NCBI GenBank assembly: GCA_020434085.1
Contig: JAGRBM010000624.1
Span: forward strand, 1 to 6,858
Source of the DNA: Chrysiogenia bacterium
GTDB taxonomy: Bacteria > JAGRBM01
Reading direction: 5' to 3'
Length of the DNA: 6,858 nt
Part shown: in pieces, positions 1 through 5,223 of the stretch
How the letters are laid out: every line of letters begins with the position of its first letter
Numbering within the stretch: position 1 is the first letter of the stretch
Notes under the pieces: model-generated
What the model was told of the DNA's origin: nothing
The model's input: the letters and a program-made list of their open reading frames with translations, nothing else
Databases searched by the model: none
Position numbers and translations under genes: made by a program

Positions 1-704
1 CGCAGCAACACGTAGGCCTCGGCGAGTTTTTCCTCGCGCCCGCGCCAGCTTCGAATCAGGTAGTCGGCAATGGCCAGTGCGGCGGTCGCCGTGAGCGTGG
101 AGAGCCCGCCAATGGTAAGCACCCAGGCCAAGTCGACCTTGCCGTCCACGATTGGCGGCGCCGTGAGAATGGGGGCGTGCGGGATGCGGCCGAGCTGCTC
201 TGCGACGGTCGTGCCGAAGAGAATGAGCACAAAGGTGCCAAGCGCCGCAAGCATCTGCGCGCGCTCGAAGAGCAGAAAGCCCACCACACCGGCGGCCAGC
301 ACCAGGGCGAAGGCAAAGGGGCTCGTCCACGGCCCCAGCAGGTAGCAGAGCGCCCCGTCGGTGAGCGCCAGGTATTGCAGGCACGCGCTCGCATACAGGC
401 GATGATCGGGGCGCCGCTTTCGAATACGGATGCCGACGAGCAGCAGCGCCGCCCACCCGGCCGCGACGGCCCACATCCACACCGAGAGCAGCGTGAGCAC
501 CTCGCGGTCGGCGTAGGGGGCGGCCTCCGGCTCGCCGACAATCCGCGCGCTGATGAGCGCGTAGTCGATGACAAACCCGAGCGTCGCCGCGCAGACGAGC
601 AGCCCCTTGTCCACCAGGCTCCACTCGAGTGGATTTCCCACCCGCGAGAGCACCCGGGCGAGCAGCCCCCGCCGCGCAGCGGTTTTGTCGGAAACCCCTT
701 CCAT
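1..704 (-). CDS. Six-helix membrane sensor-like protein, 5' part only (C-terminal domain outside window)
   Basis: The reading frame starts at the ATG at 704-702 and stays open to the left edge, giving 234 residues with no stop. After a short basic, cytoplasmic-type N terminus there are six hydrophobic stretches: about residues 33-53, 70-92, 104-124, 128-146, 149-168 and 191-216. The basic patch R93-R98 (RIRKRR) follows helix 2. After helix 6 the chain turns charged (RSWRGREEKLAEAY), as at the start of a coiled-coil linker into a cytoplasmic output domain. This layout is typical of membrane-anchored class III nucleotide cyclases, GGDEF proteins or histidine kinases; the deciding domain lies outside the window. 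No strong Shine-Dalgarno site precedes the start, so the exact start is uncertain. The gene is divergent from the light-response operon and shares its control region. Other frames here give arginine/serine-rich low-complexity products. Confidence 0.7.
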   Translation of the reverse strand, partial: MEGVSDKTAARRGLLARVLSRVGNPLEWSLVDKGLLVCAATLGFVIDYALISARIVGEPEAAPYADREVLTLLSVWMWAVAAGWAALLLVGIRIRKRRPDHRLYASACLQYLALTDGALCYLLGPWTSPFAFALVLAAGVVGFLLFERAQMLAALGTFVLILFGTTVAEQLGRIPHAPILTAPPIVDGKVDLAWVLTIGGLSTLTATAALAIADYLIRSWRGREEKLAEAYVLL

Positions 705-751
705 GGCCGCAGCATACCCAATCGCACGCCCCGGGGAGGATCTCGCCAGAG

Positions 752-763
752 AATCTAGACAAA
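752..763 (+). promoter_or_regulatory. Operator-like element 1 (AATCTAGACAAA)
   Basis: This is the first of three copies of the 12-base element AATYTAKACAWA. It is followed by ACCTGTACA (763-771), which carries a second TNNACA half-site. It lies exactly 100 bases upstream of element 2, between the possible minus-strand promoter and the membrane-protein start. Similarity to elements 2 and 3 is seen directly; a role in CarH binding is inferred. Confidence 0.45.
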
Positions 764-822
764 CCTGTACACCGCTGCCGACAACCGGCCCTTCAGCTCG
801 AGAAATCGCTTCAAGCTCGAAT

Positions 823-831
823 TTTATACCA
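823..831 (-). promoter_or_regulatory. Possible extended -10 box for the divergent membrane-protein gene
   Basis: Read on the minus strand this is TGGTATAAA, which fits the extended -10 pattern TGnTATAAT with one mismatch. I see no good -35 hexamer at the usual distance. The implied leader to the start at 704 is more than 100 bases and contains operator-like element 1. It is a weak call based on one motif. Confidence 0.3.
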
Positions 832-851
832 GTAATTTCAGTTAGTTGCAT

Positions 852-863
852 AATTTAGACAAA
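852..863 (+). promoter_or_regulatory. Operator-like element 2 (AATTTAGACAAA)
   Basis: This copy matches element 1 at 11 of 12 positions. Like element 1 it is followed closely by TGTA (865-868). It ends seven bases before the -35 hexamer at 870. The TGT at 865-867 and the ACA at 873-875 also form a TGT-N5-ACA inverted pair over the -35 box. The position fits a repressor site of the carH promoter. Confidence 0.5.
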
Positions 864-869
864 ATGTAA

Positions 870-897
870 TTGACAGGCGACCAAATCTATACATAAT
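870..897 (+). promoter_or_regulatory. Sigma70-type promoter of the carH-led operon
   Basis: A perfect -35 hexamer TTGACA (870-875) is followed after 16 bases by CATAAT (892-897), one mismatch from the -10 consensus. Transcription would start near 904, leaving a leader of about 20 bases. The likely Shine-Dalgarno sequence TAAGGA (914-919) lies just before the carH ATG at 925. Operator-like elements touch the -35 side and cover the -10, the expected place for a dark-state repressor to block RNA polymerase. The assignment rests on consensus match and position only. Confidence 0.7.
884..895 (+). promoter_or_regulatory. Operator-like element 3 (AATCTATACATA)
   Basis: This copy matches element 1 at 10 of 12 positions and overlaps the -10 hexamer (892-897). 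It lies 32 bases, about three helical turns, downstream of element 2, so both would face the same side of the DNA. From memory, CarH half-sites have an AnnTnnACA-like core, which this element contains at 885-893. The link to CarH is inferred. Confidence 0.5.
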
Positions 898-924
898 CTG
901 GACGTCGACGAGGTAAGGAAAGCA

Positions 925-1890
925 ATGAGCAGCCCGACCCACAGCGAAATGAGCGAGCCCCCTGAGGGCCGCTACCGCATCGGTGCGGTGGCAAGCCTGA
1001 CCGGGATCTCCGCCCATGCCCTTCGCGTGTGGGAGCGCCGCTATCAGACGGTCTGCCCGGCACGCACGCCCGGCGGCGACCGCCTCTACAGCGAGCGCGA
1101 CGTCGCGCGCCTCCAGCTCATCAAGCGCCTGCTCGAACGCGGGCACACCATCAGCGAGCTCGCCGCGCTGGAGAAGGCCGAGCTGCTCGCCCTGCTCGAG
1201 CGCCACGCCGCACCTGCACGGACCACGGACGCACCCGAGCCCCGGCCCGGCCTGCTGGATGTTCGTCAGGCGTTCATGGAAGCGCTTGCCACAATGGAAT
1301 TCGAAAAGGCCGAACGCGTGCTCTCGCGGGCAGCGGTTTCCCTGGATCCGCGCTCACTCGTCTTCGACATCGTCGTCCCGATTCTCCATGAGGTGGGTGA
1401 TCGCTGGGAGCGCGGCGAACTGCGCATCGCCCACGAGCACGCGGCCAGCGTCATCCTTCGCAACCTGCTGGGCGCGCTGATTCGCACCTTCAGCTCCGAC
1501 GAAAAAGCGCCCGGCATCGTAGTGAGCGCGCCGGCAGAGGAAGTCCACGAGTTCGGCGCCCTGCTCGCAGCCATGATCGCCGTCTCGCATGGATGGCGCG
1601 TGACCTATCTTGGCCCCAACCTGCCGGCCGCTGAGATCGCCCATGTCGTAGAAGTGCGAGGAGCACAGTTTCTGCTTCTCTCACTCGTGCTGAGCGGTGA
1701 GCCCTCGCGCGAAGCCGAGCTTCGGCGCCTGAATGAGCTGCTCGCCCCCGAAACCCGAATCATTGTCGGCGGACATGCCGCCGGCGAAGCGAGCGCGTGG
1801 TTGCCGCGCGCCCGGCAAATCAGCTCGCTCGAAGGACTCGAGCGCTTTCTCAAACAACAACAGGATCAAATCGGACCGCGCCCGCTCTAA
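925..1890 (+). CDS. carH: CarH/LitR-type MerR regulator with adenosylcobalamin light-sensing domain
   Basis: This 321-residue protein has the full architecture of B12-dependent photoreceptor repressors. Residues about 17-82 form a MerR-type winged helix (RIGAVASLTGIS, then LRVWERRY and GGDRLYSERDV). Residues about 110-190 are the four-helix cobalamin cap with the Wx9EH signature: W161, E171, H172. Residues about 196-310 are the cobalamin-binding Rossmann domain, with the ExHxxG motif at E206-G211, so H208 is the predicted lower axial cobalt ligand. In the family, dark AdoCbl-bound tetramers bind operators, and light breaks the Co-C bond and releases DNA. The residue after the tryptophan is E162, where Thermus CarH has the histidine that caps cobalt after illumination. 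A Shine-Dalgarno site TAAGGA precedes the ATG; M9 is a less likely start. It is the first gene of the operon and probably represses its own promoter. Confidence 0.92.
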   Translation: MSSPTHSEMSEPPEGRYRIGAVASLTGISAHALRVWERRYQTVCPARTPGGDRLYSERDVARLQLIKRLLERGHTISELAALEKAELLALLERHAAPARTTDAPEPRPGLLDVRQAFMEALATMEFEKAERVLSRAAVSLDPRSLVFDIVVPILHEVGDRWERGELRIAHEHAASVILRNLLGALIRTFSSDEKAPGIVVSAPAEEVHEFGALLAAMIAVSHGWRVTYLGPNLPAAEIAHVVEVRGAQFLLLSLVLSGEPSREAELRRLNELLAPETRIIVGGHAAGEASAWLPRARQISSLEGLERFLKQQQDQIGPRPL

Positions 1891-1918
1891 CGGCGGCAAC
1901 CCACAGGAGGATTCCATC

Positions 1919-2311
1919 ATGGTCAGACTCGCCATTCTCGATGAAGCCATCAACTCACAACTCCAGGAAAATCCCGACGGTCTGGGGGAAGTTGAAGTCG
2001 TCTTTGCCGGCAAAGACCTGCCCAGCCTGAGGCGCAAGGGCGCGCTGAGCGCCAACGCCGTCGTTGTCGATCTCAACCTGCTCGGCGAAGACCCCGCCCG
2101 CGAGCTCGACACCATCGTCGATCAGTGCGGCGCGGAAATGGCGCTGGTGCTCTACCAGTATGCCAAGCGCGACCTCATCACCCGCCTCTCCGAGGGCAAG
2201 AGCCGCGCACTCAAGGTCCCCGTGCACCTAGGCGGCCTCCGGATGCACCTGCTCGGACTGCTCGTCCGGGACATTTTCAACGCCAACGCCCCGCAAGGCG
2301 CACGCGCCTGA
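1919..2311 (+). CDS. Small receiver-like (pseudo-response-regulator) protein of unknown function
   Basis: This 130-residue protein starts at an ATG preceded by a strong GGAGG (1906-1910), 28 bases after carH; the longer open frame upstream overlaps carH and is not used. Its pattern suggests a diverged receiver fold. VVVDLNLLGEDP (48-59) looks like the beta-3 strand with D51 at the phosphoacceptor place. ALVLYQYAKRD (75-85) resembles beta-4, with tyrosine Y79 at the usual serine/threonine switch site. LKVPV (98-102) resembles the beta-5 lysine-proline region. The N terminus (VRLAILDEAINSQL) lacks the normal acidic pair of receivers. Phosphorylation by a standard kinase therefore seems unlikely. 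No DNA-binding or enzymatic domain is attached. Its position between photoreceptor and photolyase suggests a partner or adaptor in the light response, which is inference only. Confidence 0.75.
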   Translation: MVRLAILDEAINSQLQENPDGLGEVEVVFAGKDLPSLRRKGALSANAVVVDLNLLGEDPARELDTIVDQCGAEMALVLYQYAKRDLITRLSEGKSRALKVPVHLGGLRMHLLGLLVRDIFNANAPQGARA

Positions 2312-2334
2312 GCGCCCACGGAAAGGAAACCGCC

Positions 2335-2625
2335 ATGCGAACCATTGATCGGGACTTCGAAGCGCCCAAGCGCATTTTCAGTACCAGACAGATCGGAAAG
2401 ATTCTGGAGCTGAAGCCCAAAGTCGACTGCGAGTGCCCCAACCACCTGGCGTCCATCGTCTCGAGCCTTTGCGCCTTCGAGGAATACTCGAAGAACTGCG
2501 AGGACCGTAACGAGGCCGACGCGAAGATTCACAGCATGCTCTATCGCGAAACCGCCAATGCGCGCGGCGTGATGGAAGATGCGCTCAAGAAGCTCTGCGA
2601 CTTTGAGCAGATCGCGCTCGACTGA
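2335..2625 (+). CDS. Small CECP-motif, cysteine-containing helical protein of unknown function
   Basis: This 96-residue protein has AAAGGA (2322-2327) ahead of its ATG and lies 23 bases after the receiver-like gene. Its core reads CECPNHL (C32, C34, P35, H37), then LCAFEEYSKNCEDRN (C46, C55), then DAKIH (H66) and ARGVMEDAL (76-84), followed by C88. The remainder looks mostly helical, with no signal peptide or membrane segment. From memory, the pattern CECPxHL, AFExYSxxC, DAxxH, ARxxMExAL occurs in C-terminal parts of some MerR/B12-binding regulators and in small standalone proteins; I could not check this. If right, this is a detached module of a photoreceptor-type regulator encoded beside its partner. 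The C-x-C and histidines could bind a metal or serve in redox sensing, but no cofactor is established. Confidence 0.75.
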   Translation: MRTIDRDFEAPKRIFSTRQIGKILELKPKVDCECPNHLASIVSSLCAFEEYSKNCEDRNEADAKIHSMLYRETANARGVMEDALKKLCDFEQIALD

Positions 2626-2634
2626 GGAAGCCCC

Positions 2635-4131
2635 ATGCAAGCCATTCCGGAAATTCGGATACGCACCGGTGAGAGACCGGCAAACCCGCGCGGCCAGTTC
2701 GTCCTTTACTGGATGAGCACTGCCCGCCGGCTGGAGTGGAACTTTGCACTCGATCACGCGATTGCCCGGGCCGGGGAACTGGAATTGCCGCTGGTCATCG
2801 TCGAAGCCCTGCCCCTCGAGTACCGCTGGGCCAATGCGCGCCGCCACCGGTTCCTCCTCGACGGGATGGCAGACAACCTCGAATACGCGCGTGCGCGCCG
2901 GGCGCCCTACTACCCCTTTGTGGAGCGAAAACCCGGCCAGTGCGACGCACTGCTTGGGCTGCTGGCGGCGCGCGCAGCACTGATTGTTAGCGACGAATAC
3001 CCGATCGATGCGCCGGCACTCATCGACGCTGAAACTGCGGCAACGCTCAAGGCACCGACGGAGTGGGCGGACTCCAATGGTCTGATTCCCCTTCGCGCAG
3101 CGCCGAAGGCATTTTCCCGCGCCTATTCCTTTCGCACCTGGATTCACCGCGTCCTCCATGAACATCTGCTCGAAGCCCCTACCCCCCACCCGCTGGAGGG
3201 AGCGGATCGCGACCCAATCCGCTCCCTTCCGGCGGCCCTCCTTGCCGAAATCTGCCGGCAATGGCCGGCAGCCAATGCGCAGGAACTCTCGCGCGAATTC
3301 GCCCTGGAGACGCGGCTCCCCATTGCCCAGCGCCCCGCCCCCACCGATGAAGCGGGCGGCTTTTCAAGCGCCCATGCCGCGCTGGGCAGGTTTCTCAAAA
3401 GCGGACTGCCACACTACGAGCGCGACCGCAATCACCCCGACGCGCATGGCGCGAGCGGCCTGTCCCCCTGGCTGCACTTCGGACACCTGAGCACCCACGA
3501 CATCGTCCACTACCTGCTCGATCTCGAAGACTGGGATCCCAGCCGACTGGGCACGCACGCCCCCGGACAAAAGGGTTTCTGGGGCCTTGGCGCGCCAGCA
3601 GCCGACTTTGTCGACGAACTCATCACCTGGCGCGAAATCGGCTTCAACTTCTGCCATCACCGCGCCGACTACGACCAATTCGAATCACTACCTGATTGGG
3701 CACGCCGCACGCTGAACGAACATGCGCGCGATACGCGGCACGAACACTACCGTTTTGACGAACTCGAGCAGGCGCGCACCGGCGATCCGATCTGGAACGC
3801 CGCCCAGGCGCAGCTTCTCGAAGACGGACGCATGCACAACTACCTGCGCATGCTCTGGGGCAAGAAGATTCTCGAATGGTCGGCGAGTCCGAAGGACGCG
3901 CTGGCAACGATGATCGAGCTGAACAACCGCTACGCACTCGATGGCTGCGACCCCAATTCCTACAGCGGAATCTTCTGGGTGTTGGGCCGCTACGACCGCG
4001 CCTGGGGCCCCGAGCGTCAGATCTTCGGAAAGATTCGATACATGAGCAGCCAGAACGCACGCCGCAAGCTCAGGATGAAACAGTATCTGGAACGCTACTC
4101 CGATCAACCACGCCAGGATGCCCTGCTCTAG
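2635..4131 (+). CDS. phr: Class II CPD photolyase (deoxyribodipyrimidine photo-lyase)
   Basis: This 498-residue flavoprotein should use blue or near-UV light and reduced FAD to split cyclobutane pyrimidine dimers in DNA. The N-terminal alpha/beta antenna domain opens with VLYWMS (23-28) and LEWNFALDHAI, a class II hallmark. The helical FAD domain carries SPWLHFGHLS (277-286), DELITWREIGFNF (327-339), YDQFESLPDWARRTLN, DPIWNAAQ (384-391), GRMHNYLRMLWGKKILEW (398-415), LDGCDPNSYSGIFW (435-448) and IFGKIRYM (463-470). These are the usual class II blocks in order. The tryptophans W387, W408 and W415 fall in the region that supplies the class II electron-transfer chain. Length is normal and the frame is intact. 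GAGGAA precedes the ATG, and only 9 bases separate it from the preceding gene, so co-transcription is very likely. A cryptochrome-like signalling role is less likely, given the intact blocks. Confidence 0.95.
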   Translation: MQAIPEIRIRTGERPANPRGQFVLYWMSTARRLEWNFALDHAIARAGELELPLVIVEALPLEYRWANARRHRFLLDGMADNLEYARARRAPYYPFVERKPGQCDALLGLLAARAALIVSDEYPIDAPALIDAETAATLKAPTEWADSNGLIPLRAAPKAFSRAYSFRTWIHRVLHEHLLEAPTPHPLEGADRDPIRSLPAALLAEICRQWPAANAQELSREFALETRLPIAQRPAPTDEAGGFSSAHAALGRFLKSGLPHYERDRNHPDAHGASGLSPWLHFGHLSTHDIVHYLLDLEDWDPSRLGTHAPGQKGFWGLGAPAADFVDELITWREIGFNFCHHRADYDQFESLPDWARRTLNEHARDTRHEHYRFDELEQARTGDPIWNAAQAQLLEDGRMHNYLRMLWGKKILEWSASPKDALATMIELNNRYALDGCDPNSYSGIFWVLGRYDRAWGPERQIFGKIRYMSSQNARRKLRMKQYLERYSDQPRQDALL

Positions 4132-4149
4132 CACACGGGAGGAAACCCA

Positions 4150-5196
4150 ATGGACCGCACTCAACTTCACCAAGTCAGCCCCGCGCTGGAAGCGCGCAGC
4201 CAGCCGCACGCAACTTCCAGGACCGAGCTCCACCCGCGCCCCCGCGTAGTGGTCAGCGAGTGCCTGGGTTTCGAGGCCTGCCGCCACAACGGGCAGATTA
4301 TCCGCGATGACTTTGTGAGCGCGCTTCGCCCGCATGTCGATTTTGTGAAGATCTGCCCGGAAGTCGCCATCGGACTCGGCACGCCCCGCGAGGCGCTACG
4401 CCTGGTGGAGAGAAAGTGGCAACTGCGCATGGTGCAACCGGCTACAGGCAAGGACTTCACCCACGAGATGGAGAGCTTTGCCACCGAGTATCTCAAGGCG
4501 CTGGGTCCGGTGGACGGCTTCATTCTCAAGGGCCGATCGCCATCGTGCGGGATCAAGGACGCCAAGCGCTACCCGCTGGCGGAAAAATGCGCGCCCGCCG
4601 GGCGCGGCCCCGGCGTCTTTGGTGCTCGCGTTCTGGATCTGTATCCCGGCCGCGCCATCGAGGACGAGGGCCGCCTGCGCGACGGGCGCATTCGCGCCCA
4701 CTTTCTCACGCAGCTCTATACGCTTGCCCGCTTCCGCGAGCTGGAAAAGAATCCCACGCGCGCGGATCTGATCGCATTTCATGCAGGCCATAAGCTCCTG
4801 CTGCTCGCTTACAACCAAAAAGAGATGCGTAATCTCGGCGGCATTGTCGGCGCCATGAACGGACGGGAGATCAGGGAGGTCTTTGCCGATTACCGCGAGG
4901 GCCTTGAGCGAGCCATGTCGCGAATGCCGCGCCATCGCTCCCACATCAATGTGCTCGAACATGCCGTCGGTTATTTTTCGGATGAGGTCAGTCGCTCCGA
5001 GCGCAATCACTTCACCCATCTACTGGGCGAGTTCGCCGAAGGCCGCGCCCCCCTGAGCGTGCCAGCGAGCGTCCTTCGTTCCTGGACCGAGCGATTCGAC
5101 TCCGACTACCTGCGCGGTCAGGTCTACTTTGCCCCCTACCCCAAGGAACTGACGATCAACCGCCAGGCCTTGGCGAAAGGACTCCTTCCTGCGTAG
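4150..5196 (+). CDS. rudS: RudS-type tRNA 4-thiouridine desulfidase (DUF523/TudS plus DUF1722)
   Basis: This 348-residue protein has two domains. Residues about 31-165 are DUF523 (TudS, thiouracil desulfidase): SECLGFEACRHNG (36-48), KICPEVAIGLGTPRE (67-81) and LKGRSPSCGIKD (126-137). C38, C69 and C133 are the likely three ligands of the catalytic iron-sulfur cluster, and C44 is an extra cysteine. Residues about 185-345 are DUF1722 (as in E. coli YbgA), including FHAGHKLLLLAYNQ and RNLGGIVG. Known work on RudS fusions describes removal of sulfur from 4-thiouridine in tRNA, with DUF1722 binding tRNA, and reduced near-UV growth delay. The N terminus is about 30 residues longer than the conserved start; GGAGGA before this ATG supports it. 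The gene lies 18 bases after the photolyase, echoing the ybgA-phr pairing known elsewhere. Its stop codon lies in the loop of a strong hairpin. Confidence 0.88.
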   Translation: MDRTQLHQVSPALEARSQPHATSRTELHPRPRVVVSECLGFEACRHNGQIIRDDFVSALRPHVDFVKICPEVAIGLGTPREALRLVERKWQLRMVQPATGKDFTHEMESFATEYLKALGPVDGFILKGRSPSCGIKDAKRYPLAEKCAPAGRGPGVFGARVLDLYPGRAIEDEGRLRDGRIRAHFLTQLYTLARFRELEKNPTRADLIAFHAGHKLLLLAYNQKEMRNLGGIVGAMNGREIREVFADYREGLERAMSRMPRHRSHINVLEHAVGYFSDEVSRSERNHFTHLLGEFAEGRAPLSVPASVLRSWTERFDSDYLRGQVYFAPYPKELTINRQALAKGLLPA

Positions 5197-5223
5197 AGTG
5201 CGCGGGAAGGAGTCCTTGTTTTG
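5177..5223 (+). terminator. Terminator-like hairpin that also sequesters the next gene's ribosome site
   Basis: The left arm AAGGACTCCTTCC (5177-5189) is a perfect complement of the right arm GGAAGGAGTCCTT (5205-5217). Inside, T5190-G5204 can wobble and GCG (5191-5193) pairs with CGC (5201-5203), leaving the 7-base loop TAGAGTG (5194-5200). The loop begins with the TAG stop of rudS. A short U-rich tail, GTTTTG (5218-5223), follows, as in a weak rho-independent terminator. The AAGGAG of the next gene (5207-5212) lies inside the right arm. The structure may therefore be a partial terminator, a translational-coupling switch, or both. Confidence 0.75.
5207..5212 (+). promoter_or_regulatory. Shine-Dalgarno site AAGGAG for a TTG start at 5221
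   Basis: AAGGAG lies 8 bases before the TTG at 5221, a good spacing. This decides the start of the following gene, since no ATG or GTG near the conserved beginning has such a site. All six bases are paired in the hairpin with CTCCTT at 5182-5187, inside the last codons of rudS. Confidence 0.65.

Larger units (their letters stand above)
705..924. promoter_or_regulatory. Divergent intergenic control region
   Basis: This 220-base gap separates the minus-strand membrane protein from the plus-strand carH-led operon. Its right half (about 815-900) is clearly A+T-rich against GC-rich coding flanks. It holds one good plus-strand promoter, one possible minus-strand extended -10 box, and three related operator-like elements, annotated separately. 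I find no convincing coding sequence or structural RNA here. Confidence 0.75.

Noticed and set aside
56-727. Minus-strand open frame over the membrane-protein region
   Set aside because: The product is rich in Arg, Ser, Pro and Trp with no membrane logic. The neighbouring frame from 704 gives six clean hydrophobic helices.
705-924. Cobalamin riboswitch upstream of carH
   Set aside because: The predicted leader is only about 20 bases, and I see no B12-box-like conserved segment or fitting hairpins.
838-1206. Minus-strand open frame reading from carH into the promoter region
   Set aside because: It is antisense to the MerR helix-turn-helix, and its end runs through the promoter elements.
1733-1918. 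Longer N terminus for the receiver-like protein
   Set aside because: It overlaps the end of carH in another frame and has no good ribosome site. The ATG at 1919 has GGAGG at proper spacing.
2125-2334. Longer N terminus for the CECP-motif protein
   Set aside because: It overlaps the receiver-like gene and is low-complexity Arg/Pro-rich. The ATG at 2335 has its own Shine-Dalgarno site.
2152-3261. Long minus-strand open frame (369 codons) antisense to the small genes and photolyase
   Set aside because: It is opposite three well-supported genes, resembles no family I know, and long antisense frames are common in GC-rich coding DNA.
3688-4335. Minus-strand open frame (215 codons) opposite the photolyase 3' end
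   Set aside because: It lies opposite the most conserved part of the photolyase and shows no recognisable domain.
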